Assembly: GCA_016933965.1 (NCBI GenBank)
Contig: JAFGTS010000030.1
Coordinates: forward strand, 1-41,413
DNA length: 41,413 nt
DNA from: Deltaproteobacteria bacterium
Lineage (GTDB): Bacteria > Desulfobacterota > Syntrophia > Syntrophales > UBA2210
Reading direction: 5' to 3'
In this document: piece by piece, positions 16,763 to 22,529 of the stretch
Numbering within the stretch: position 1 is the first letter of the stretch
Layout of the letters: every line of letters begins with the position of its first letter
The notes under the pieces: model-generated
What the model saw: only the letters and a program-made list of their open reading frames with translations
The model's database searches: none
Told to the model about the DNA's origin: nothing
Program-made: the position numbers and the translations under genes

Positions 16763-16790
16763 GTTGTATTGATTGCCGGGTCCGTTGCAA
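16763..16790 (-). promoter_or_regulatory. Candidate promoter of the CoA-transferase operon
   Basis: On the minus strand TTGCAA (16790-16785) and TACAAC (16768-16763) are 16 bp apart, 37 nt before the ATG at 16726. The match is moderate; no operator is evident. Confidence 0.35.
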
Positions 16791-16844
16791 GCTCGATCCC
16801 TGGTGAATAACTCTGCACGAAAGCCGCACCCGAGTCAAGACCGG

Positions 16845-16867
16845 ATGCGGTCCGGCCCGCATTTTTT
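16845..16867 (+). terminator. Terminator-like hairpin with no plus-strand gene upstream
   Basis: ATGCGG (16845-16850) and CCGCAT (16857-16862) form a perfect 6-bp stem with a 6-nt loop, followed by six T residues (16862-16867). It faces plus, while every gene for 4 kb on its left is minus, so it would end antisense transcription or be a relic. Confidence 0.5.
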
Positions 16868-17115
16868 CTTGACCGGGATCGGTATGCACGACAACGGGTC
16901 ATGAGATTTCTTGACAGAATCAGGCGGGGAGGTGACGAACCGGACGACAAGACCCCGTCGGGCCTGTGGCCTTCGGATCACACGGGTGTTTTCGGGATTT
17001 TGACCATCTCTCTCTTTTCAAGGTAACGAACAGACTGGAGCAGGAGAAGATTCGCTGTGAAAACCTCCTCCTGCCCGTTTAAGCGATTCAATACATTTAC
17101 CGGTGGGTTTCGACC

Positions 17116-17772
17116 TCAGCTGTCCGGCCCGACCCATTTGTCCGGTTTTCCATAGAGGAGAAAAAAGGCGGGATTTGCTATGTCGAAATTCCAGGCGAGA
17201 CACCCAACCCCGAGATAGAGCCGGTCGTTTATCTTCCTGATCTCATCGCGCATGGAATGGTTCAGCCCTTCATTATACGCGGCATAAACGAGGTGAAAGG
17301 ACTCATTCATGTCAAATCGGGAGGGACCGATGAAGGTGTCCATCTTCATCGTTCTCACCGTTGCGGCATTATACCCCTCGCCGACGGTGAAAACATTGTA
17401 TCCCCATCCGGACTTTGATCCCGTGGGAATGAACGCCTTGGCCTCCCAGTGACCAGGTCCCATCATGTGGTGTGCATAAAATTCATTCATGAAGGCCTGG
17501 GTCCCTATATGGATGAGTTTTGCCCGGTATTCGCCCCGCATGCTCTTGAAATCGGGAGCCGGTGCCGCGAGAAAGAGCTGCGAGATTTCTGATTTTGGAA
17601 GAGCTTCTATATCCTCAACAGTGGCTGCCTCGGGGGATTTTTTCAAGATCCGTTCCATTGACCTGCCGTCATACCCGCCGACCCCGTTCTCAAGGATGTT
17701 GATCCCCGTCAGTACCAGATGCAGTATGATCAGCACCGCAACAAGAATCAGAATGTTTTTTACGATCTTCAT
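17116..17772 (-). CDS. Membrane-anchored protein of unknown function
   Basis: A 218-residue protein that I cannot assign. An N-terminal hydrophobic segment (NILILVAVLIILHLVLTGIN, about residues 6-25) is either an uncleaved anchor or a signal, placing the rest in the periplasm. The core has aromatic-rich beta-like stretches: MGPGHWEAKAFIPTG, GWGYNVFTVGEGYN and NDRLYLGVGCLAWNF, ending FFLLYGKPDKWVGPD. This could be a lipocalin-like barrel, but no family motif is certain. The ATG at 17772 follows a strong AAGGAGGGAG. It lies 25 nt downstream of the M48 lipoprotein protease and is almost surely cotranscribed, suggesting a shared envelope role. Confidence 0.75.
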   Translation of the reverse strand: MKIVKNILILVAVLIILHLVLTGINILENGVGGYDGRSMERILKKSPEAATVEDIEALPKSEISQLFLAAPAPDFKSMRGEYRAKLIHIGTQAFMNEFYAHHMMGPGHWEAKAFIPTGSKSGWGYNVFTVGEGYNAATVRTMKMDTFIGPSRFDMNESFHLVYAAYNEGLNHSMRDEIRKINDRLYLGVGCLAWNFDIANPAFFLLYGKPDKWVGPDS

Positions 17773-17797
17773 GAAACTCCCTCCTTTATACCAACAT

Positions 17798-18619
17798 CTA
17801 TCCTTTTGTCTTTGCTTGTTCGTAGTACGGCATCACCTGGGGAATAAGGGCCTTAATATTTCTGATCCTGGTCTGGTCAGAGGGATGGGTGCTGATGAAT
17901 TCCGGTGGTGATTTTCCGCCCTGTTTTTCCGACATCCGTTCCCAGAACGAAACGGCGCCGTTCGGGTCGTAGCCCGCCATGGCCATGAAAGTCAGGCCGA
18001 GTCGGTCCGCCTCGTTTTCCTGGAGACGACTGTACGGCAGGATGAATCCTACCTGGGAACCGAGACCGAATGCTATCATCCAGAGCTTTTTCGTTTCCTC
18101 CGGCTTGTCCGAGAGAGCGACGGAGAGTGCCATGCCGCCCAGTTGAACGGCCAGCATCTGGCTCATCCGTTCACTGCCGTGCTGGGCGACTGCATGACCG
18201 ATCTCATGGCCCATGACGACGGCAAGCCCCTGTTCATCCTGGGTATAAGGAAGAATGCCCGTGTATACCACGACCTTACCGCCGGGCATGCACCAGGCAT
18301 TGATCTCCTCGCTCTCTATGAGGTTGAATTCCCATTCGAATTCCTTCAGTGTGGAGGACATTCGGTTCTCGGTAAAATATTGTTCCACCGCTGCCTTGAC
18401 GCGGCCCCCCACCTTGTTGACCAGCGCCGTCTGCTGTTCATCGGTACTCACGGTGTGTGCCTTAAGGAATTCGTCATATTGCTGGAGGCTCAGAGACAGC
18501 ATGGTCTGTGCTGGTATCAGGTTGAGCTGTTTTCGTCCGGTTATGGGGACGGTGGTGCAGGCGAACAGAAAGAATGAAACAATGATGAACACACAGATAA
18601 TCCGGGCTCGTTTTGTCAT
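17798..18619 (-). CDS. M48 family zinc metalloprotease, lipoprotein
   Basis: A 273-residue lipoprotein peptidase. The signal peptide ends in a lipobox (FLFAC, Cys21) followed by TTVPITGRKQLNLIP, a hallmark of the LoiP/YggG and BepA-like M48 group. The zinc site is GHEIGHAVAQH (His138, Glu139, His142) with the third ligand Glu203 in ENEADRLGL. The segment INAWCMPGGKVVVYTGIL is the conserved strand next to the active site. There is no TPR tail, so it resembles LoiP more than BepA. It probably sits on the inner leaflet of the outer membrane and degrades or assists misfolded envelope proteins. It is the first gene of a two-gene unit, with a good promoter upstream. Confidence 0.93.
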   Translation of the reverse strand: MTKRARIICVFIIVSFFLFACTTVPITGRKQLNLIPAQTMLSLSLQQYDEFLKAHTVSTDEQQTALVNKVGGRVKAAVEQYFTENRMSSTLKEFEWEFNLIESEEINAWCMPGGKVVVYTGILPYTQDEQGLAVVMGHEIGHAVAQHGSERMSQMLAVQLGGMALSVALSDKPEETKKLWMIAFGLGSQVGFILPYSRLQENEADRLGLTFMAMAGYDPNGAVSFWERMSEKQGGKSPPEFISTHPSDQTRIRNIKALIPQVMPYYEQAKTKG

Positions 18620-18664
18620 ATCATGCCCCTTTCATGGTGTGATCCACCGTCAGGTGCTGTTCGT

Positions 18665-18719
18665 AATGTCCATGTAGGAACTTTTATACCATCTTTCCGG
18701 TCATTTTGTAATGGACATT
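18665..18719. repeat. Widely spaced inverted repeat flanking the M48 promoter
   Basis: AATGTCCAT (18665-18673) and ATGGACATT (18711-18719) are a perfect 9-bp dyad, 37 nt apart. One arm abuts the -35 hexamer and the other lies just downstream of the -10. A second imperfect dyad, TATACCATC (18685-18693) and GACGGTATA (18726-18734), interleaves with it. Confidence 0.6.
18683..18711 (-). promoter_or_regulatory. Candidate promoter of the M48 protease unit
   Basis: Minus strand: TTACAA (18711-18706), 17-bp spacer, TATAAA (18688-18683), 63 nt before the M48 start codon. The -10 matches consensus at five of six bases. Confidence 0.5.
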
Positions 18720-18783
18720 CTTTTCGACGGTATATGGTGACGGTCCGGGTTGAACATTTCATCGGCGGGTGACCCTCCTTCTC

Positions 18784-19632
18784 TTACGAGCGCTTCAGGT
18801 GCAGGATCGACGAAAGGGCCGTGACCACCAGGTACACCAGGCCGGCAATGACGATCGTCGTGGCCCCCGCCGGCAGGTCCGGGCCATAGCTGCAGGCGAG
18901 TCCGGCGGTGGTGAAGAACACGGTCAGCAATCCCGATATGATCATCATGTGCCAGAGTTTTTTTGAGAAATGACCGGCCACGGCGGCGGGCAGGGTAATA
19001 AGGGCGATGACCAGGACGATCCCCACAACGGTTACCAGCAGGACCACCGTGAGCGCCGTGAGACAGAGCAGCATGAGATAGTATGCATCCACGTTCAGTC
19101 CTCGAAGGCGGGCGAACTCTTCGTCGAAGCACACGGCGAGAAGCTGATTGTAAAAGAAGAGCCCGACGATGATAATGATGACGTCAAGGCCCGCGATAAG
19201 CCGCAGGTCGTCGGCGGAAACGAGGAGGATGTTGCCGAAGAGATAGCTCATGAGGTTCTCGTTATAGCCGGGTGTCCGGAAGATGAACAGGATGCCCAGC
19301 GCCATACCGACGGCCCAGACGGCACCGATGATCGTGTCCTCCCGCTGTTTCGCCCTGAGGCTGACGGCACCGATGACGAGCGCCGAGATGATTGCCGCCG
19401 CCATGGCTCCAATGAGCGGATCAAACCATTCCCAGTGGTACACCACCTGGCAGTACCGCGCGAACCCGAGACCGGCCAGCACGCTGTGGGCGATGCTTCC
19501 GGCAATGTAGGTTATCCGCCGGGTGACCACGTAACTGCCGATGACACCGCAGGCTACGCTTGCCAGGATGCCCGTCAGAAGGGCATACTGGAGAAACGTC
19601 TGCCGGCCGAGATCCGTCAGAAATTCAGACAT
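18784..19632 (-). CDS. znuB: Zinc/manganese ABC transporter permease (ZnuB)
   Basis: A 282-residue inner-membrane permease of the ABC-3 family with eight or nine hydrophobic helices. Typical blocks are YVVTRRITYIAGSIAHSVLA near residue 35, containing the family SHAxLPG-equivalent region as AHSVLAGLG, then REDTIIGAVWAVGMALGILF and VVGIVLVIALITLPAAVA. It is the last gene of the zur-znuACB operon and overlaps znuC by 8 bp, implying coupled translation. It forms the homodimeric channel through which metal from ZnuA enters the cytoplasm. Zinc rather than manganese is inferred from the Zur-type regulator in the same operon. Confidence 0.93.
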   Translation of the reverse strand: MSEFLTDLGRQTFLQYALLTGILASVACGVIGSYVVTRRITYIAGSIAHSVLAGLGFARYCQVVYHWEWFDPLIGAMAAAIISALVIGAVSLRAKQREDTIIGAVWAVGMALGILFIFRTPGYNENLMSYLFGNILLVSADDLRLIAGLDVIIIIVGLFFYNQLLAVCFDEEFARLRGLNVDAYYLMLLCLTALTVVLLVTVVGIVLVIALITLPAAVAGHFSKKLWHMMIISGLLTVFFTTAGLACSYGPDLPAGATTIVIAGLVYLVVTALSSILHLKRS

Positions 19633-20383
19633 CGCATATCCTCTTCATGGTATCGCTGTCGTGTCGCACCATTCTGACATCGGTGCCGTAGATCTCATTG
19701 ATCATTTCTCCCGATATCTCGCTGGTCGGATGGACCACCACTTTCCGGTTGACGCAGGCGACGTGCTTCACGTACTGGGAGACGAACCCGATGTCATGGG
19801 TGACCAGGACGATGGTGATCTTTCTGTTCATGTGGCTCAGCATATCGAACAGTTCCGTTTCCACGGCGATATCGATGTTCGAGGTCGGCTCATCAAGGAG
19901 CAGGATGTCGGGGCTTGAGACCAGGGCCCGGGCGATGAGGACGCGCTGGCGCTGCCCGCCGGAAAGTGCCGCGAAGGAACGTTTCGTCAGCTGGTCCATT
20001 TCGACCTCTCTCAGCGCCTTCATTGCCGCCTCCCGGTCTCCCTTTTTGAAGAACCCCATCCCTCCTCTCATGCCGAGGCGGCCCATGAGGACCACGTCAA
20101 GAACACTGACGGGGAACAGGGGATCAAGAGCGGTATGCTGGGGCATATAGCCGATCCGGTGACGGGCTTTCTCGGGGATCTGCCCGAACACCTTGACGGT
20201 CCCGCGGGATGGTTTGAGGAGGCCGAGGATCAGCTTGAGGAGGGTTGTCTTCCCCCCGGCGTTGGGACCGACAATGGAAAGAAAGTCGTATTCCATGACG
20301 GTGAGGTCCACCCGATCCAGAACGGGGAACCCGTCATAGGTGAACGAGACGTTCCGAACTTCTATAACCGGCTGATCTGTCAT
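19625..20383 (-). CDS. znuC: Zinc ABC transporter ATP-binding protein (ZnuC)
   Basis: A 252-residue ABC ATPase. Walker A is GPNAGGKTT (39-47), with the Ala typical of the metal-uptake subgroup. The Q-loop region is MPQHTALDPLFPVSVLDVV, the signature LSGGQRQR (140-147), Walker B ILLLDEPTSNID (160-171) and the switch His is in VLVTHDIGF. The loop with DPLFPVSVLDVV is characteristic of Zn/Mn importers. It lies 15 nt after znuA with AAGGAGG before its ATG, and overlaps znuB. It energises uptake as a dimer on the cytoplasmic face. No unusual residue is seen. Confidence 0.94.
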   Translation of the reverse strand: MTDQPVIEVRNVSFTYDGFPVLDRVDLTVMEYDFLSIVGPNAGGKTTLLKLILGLLKPSRGTVKVFGQIPEKARHRIGYMPQHTALDPLFPVSVLDVVLMGRLGMRGGMGFFKKGDREAAMKALREVEMDQLTKRSFAALSGGQRQRVLIARALVSSPDILLLDEPTSNIDIAVETELFDMLSHMNRKITIVLVTHDIGFVSQYVKHVACVNRKVVVHPTSEISGEMINEIYGTDVRMVRHDSDTMKRICDV

Positions 20384-20398
20384 GTTACCGCATCCTCC

Positions 20399-21283
20399 TT
20401 ATTCCCGCTGCCGGTTCAGCGATGTCCTGATGAGCGCGGCCATCTCCTTCAGGTTCTGCAGGTAATCCCCGGAAAGAGGATCGAGGGGAACGACGGCGCC
20501 GCCGATCTCGCGGGCGATGGTCTCGGCGCCCTTTCGAGAAAACTGGGGCTGTACAAAGATGATCCGTACTCCCTCCTGCCGCGCCCTTGATATCAGTCCT
20601 GACAATTGCCGGGGTGTCGGTTCCTTTCCCTCGATCTCCACAGCCTCCTGGACCAGGCCGTAAGAGTCACAGAAGTAGCCGAAAGCGGGGTGAAAGACAT
20701 ATATTTTCTGTCCCCGGTAGGGTTCGAGGACCGTTGCGATCTCGGCGTCGATGCGATCAAGGTCTTCCTGGAAGGCACGGAGATTATTGGAATAGTGCTC
20801 GCTGTCGGCGGGATCGATGGCGCAAAGCGCCCGGCAGATGGTCGCCGCCTGGATCTTCACCCGTTTTGGATCAAGCCAGATATGCGGATCCGGTTCCTCC
20901 GCTTCGCCGTGGTGCCTGAAGTACAGCAGCGGCACCCCTTTCCGGGTGTCGACGATCTCCAGTTTCTTGAAATTCCTCCATATTTTCTCGATGAATCCTG
21001 TTTCGAAGGGTGTCCCTATCCGGAAATACACGCGGGAAACACCAAGGTTCGCCATCTGTTTCGGCGTCGGTTCATAGGTGGCCGGTGACTGGCCGGGACC
21101 GACGAGCACGTTGACATCGACCTTATCGGTGCCGATCCGTTCAACGAAATACGCCTGGGGCAGAATGCTGACAAATATCCTGACCGGGGTCGCCTCCGCC
21201 CGTGCCGCTCCCGGCATGCCCAGGAGGATCAGCGCCGCCATAAATATCATTGATCTCCGAGCTGTTACAAAAAAGTCGCTCAT
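20399..21283 (-). CDS. znuA: Zinc ABC transporter substrate-binding protein (ZnuA)
   Basis: A 294-residue periplasmic binding protein with a signal peptide (AALILLGMPGAARA, cleavage near residue 30). The start is the ATG at 21283, which overlaps the zur stop as ATGA; longer versions of the frame run inside zur. Cluster A-I features are VSILPQAYFVERIG, GPGQSPATYEPTPKQM, DPHIWLDPK and VFHPAFGYFCDSYGL. Two metal His (His134, His198) and the late Asp (VPLDPLSGD) are present. The first His, normally in SPHxYEP, is Ala68 here. The His-rich loop of many ZnuAs is reduced to RHHGEAEEPD. It captures zinc, possibly manganese, for ZnuBC. Confidence 0.93.
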   Translation of the reverse strand: MSDFFVTARRSMIFMAALILLGMPGAARAEATPVRIFVSILPQAYFVERIGTDKVDVNVLVGPGQSPATYEPTPKQMANLGVSRVYFRIGTPFETGFIEKIWRNFKKLEIVDTRKGVPLLYFRHHGEAEEPDPHIWLDPKRVKIQAATICRALCAIDPADSEHYSNNLRAFQEDLDRIDAEIATVLEPYRGQKIYVFHPAFGYFCDSYGLVQEAVEIEGKEPTPRQLSGLISRARQEGVRIIFVQPQFSRKGAETIAREIGGAVVPLDPLSGDYLQNLKEMAALIRTSLNRQRE

Positions 21284-21762
21284 GTCCGTTCCTTGCCCGA
21301 TGCCGGTCTTCCCCGCCCGGAACGGTAACGGGATCGGCATTGTTCGCACAATCCCGTGATACTGATACTGACCGTTTCGACCCGGGAAGCCGCCAGTTCT
21401 TTCCATATGTCCCCGTCGCCGAAGATGTCCTGCGCTTCGAGACAGGTCATTTTCTTACAGAGCCTGCAATAGAAATGAGGGTGCGGGGGGTTGTGGACAC
21501 AGGCCATTTCGTAGAAATTGACCCCGTCGCCCGTGGGGATTTCCCTGATAATGCCCTTTTCTTTCAATGTCGTTACCGTGCGATACACGGTTACCTTATT
21601 TATGCTTTGAACATTGTTGAGTTTTTCCATCATGTGCCCGGCCGTCAGGGGCCTTTCGGCGTCGATGAGCATTCCGAGAACGATCAAACGCTGTTTCGTC
21701 AGGTTCAGCCCCGCCCGTCGAAGGCTCGAAGCGGCATCGCACTGTCCGTTATTGCCGTTCAT
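21280..21762 (-). CDS. zur: Fur-family regulator, probably Zur
   Basis: A 160-residue Fur-family repressor. The winged helix carries LTKQRLIVLGML, HMMEKL and INKVTVYRTVTTLKEKGII (about 54-72). The hinge and metal region has MACVHNPPHPHFYCRLCKKM, and a structural zinc site uses Cys99, Cys102, Cys139 and Cys142. Cotranscription with znuACB (ATGA overlap with znuA) and the HPHFYC motif argue for Zur rather than Fur or PerR. The ATG at 21760-21762 stands only eight bases past a perfect TATAAT, with no ribosome site between, so the message may be leaderless. Downstream alternative starts would remove the DNA-binding helix. It probably represses its own operon when zinc is plentiful. Confidence 0.92.
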   Translation of the reverse strand: MNGNNGQCDAASSLRRAGLNLTKQRLIVLGMLIDAERPLTAGHMMEKLNNVQSINKVTVYRTVTTLKEKGIIREIPTGDGVNFYEMACVHNPPHPHFYCRLCKKMTCLEAQDIFGDGDIWKELAASRVETVSISITGLCEQCRSRYRSGRGRPASGKERT

Positions 21763-21770
21763 GATGGCCT

Positions 21771-21799
21771 ATTATACGTTTATTGCAACTCGTTTGCAA
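21771..21799 (-). promoter_or_regulatory. zur-znu promoter with overlapping Zur-box candidate
   Basis: Minus strand: TTGCAA (21799-21794), exact 17-bp spacer, perfect TATAAT (21776-21771). A second TTGCAA at 21783-21788 gives two copies of the self-complementary hexamer 11 bp apart (21783-21799), about one helical turn, covering the -35 and spacer. This is the expected layout for an autorepressing Fur-family operator. Confidence 0.7.
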
Positions 21800-21843
21800 A
21801 AAGAAAAATGAGCACCCCGTTCGGCGGGTGACGAAAAAAATCT

Positions 21844-21872
21844 TTGTTCTTGCCCTGGCTTTGGGTTATGGT
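21844..21872 (+). promoter_or_regulatory. Candidate promoter of the PLD / LpoA-like / surE unit
   Basis: TTGTTC (21844-21849) and TATGGT (21867-21872) are separated by 17 bp, 29 nt before the ATG at 21902. It faces away from the zur promoter, and the Zur-box candidate lies 45 bp upstream of it. Confidence 0.4.
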
Positions 21873-21901
21873 TTCAGCATTCACCGGATGCGGGGGGCGT
21901 C

Positions 21902-22474
21902 ATGAGCGATTCCAGGGCGGATGACATGACCGTGAAAAGGAGGATATGGTTTCTCTTCCTGCTTCTTCTGACCTTCTGTGTTCCGGTGGAGACATACGGT
22001 GACGGCTGTGAGTGCCGGCATGTGAAGGTTCTTGCCGATGGTGAGTATTACCCGGCCTTGATCGATGCCATCGATGGGGCGCAGCGAACTATTACCATGG
22101 CTTTTTTCCTTTTCAAGACGAGCGGTTACGAGAAAAGTTATCCTGATACGGTCGTCCGGCACCTGATCGAGGCGGTCCGGCGGGACGTCCGGGTAACGGT
22201 CATCCTGGAGCAGGACAGCGATGCCCGTTCGTCGGTAACCGCTGATAACCGGGAAACGGCTGAACGCCTGGAAAAAGGTAATGTAACGGTCCGGTTCGAC
22301 GGTCCCGGCAGGACGACGCATGCCAAGGTCGTCGTTTTTGACGACCGTTATGTCCTTTTGGGGAGCCATAACCTGACGAACTCGGCCTTGAAATACAATC
22401 ACGAAATGTCCCTTTTCATCGATTCTCCCGCCGTGGCCGGCGAGGTGTTGCGGTATCTCGGGGCACTTCATTGA
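21902..22474 (+). CDS. Secreted phospholipase D-like protein with one HKD motif
   Basis: A 190-residue protein with an N-terminal signal (VKRRIWFLFLLLLTFCVPV) and a single PLD/nuclease domain. The HKD motif THAKVVVFDDRYVLLGSHNL has His140, Lys142 and Asp147, followed by the conserved SHN and N-terminal AIDGAQRTITMAFFLFKT. Single-HKD proteins such as Nuc and PLD6 work as dimers, with one His from each chain. A periplasmic nuclease or phosphodiesterase is therefore likely; cardiolipin-type chemistry needs two motifs or dimerisation. The first ATG (21902) has only a G-rich upstream; the ATG at 21926 fits a signal peptide equally well. It is followed 55 nt later by the LpoA-like gene, probably in one transcript. 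Confidence 0.85.
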   Translation: MSDSRADDMTVKRRIWFLFLLLLTFCVPVETYGDGCECRHVKVLADGEYYPALIDAIDGAQRTITMAFFLFKTSGYEKSYPDTVVRHLIEAVRRDVRVTVILEQDSDARSSVTADNRETAERLEKGNVTVRFDGPGRTTHAKVVVFDDRYVLLGSHNLTNSALKYNHEMSLFIDSPAVAGEVLRYLGALH

Positions 22475-22529
22475 ACCTGAACCCGTCGTATCCATTACCA
22501 TTGTGCGACGTTTCGCGAGGACATCGACC

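Larger units (their letters stand above)
16727..17115. other. Non-coding gap of 389 nt between the CoA-transferase operon and the unknown membrane protein
   Basis: Apart from the candidate promoter and a plus-strand terminator-like hairpin, I see no gene here: frames are short on both strands and lack ribosome sites. A perfect TTGACA stands at 16911-16916 with no matching -10 downstream. A 7-bp dyad, GCAGGAG/CTCCTGC (17040-17046 and 17068-17074), lies just past the stop of the minus-strand gene and may be a weak transcription end. Confidence 0.6.
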
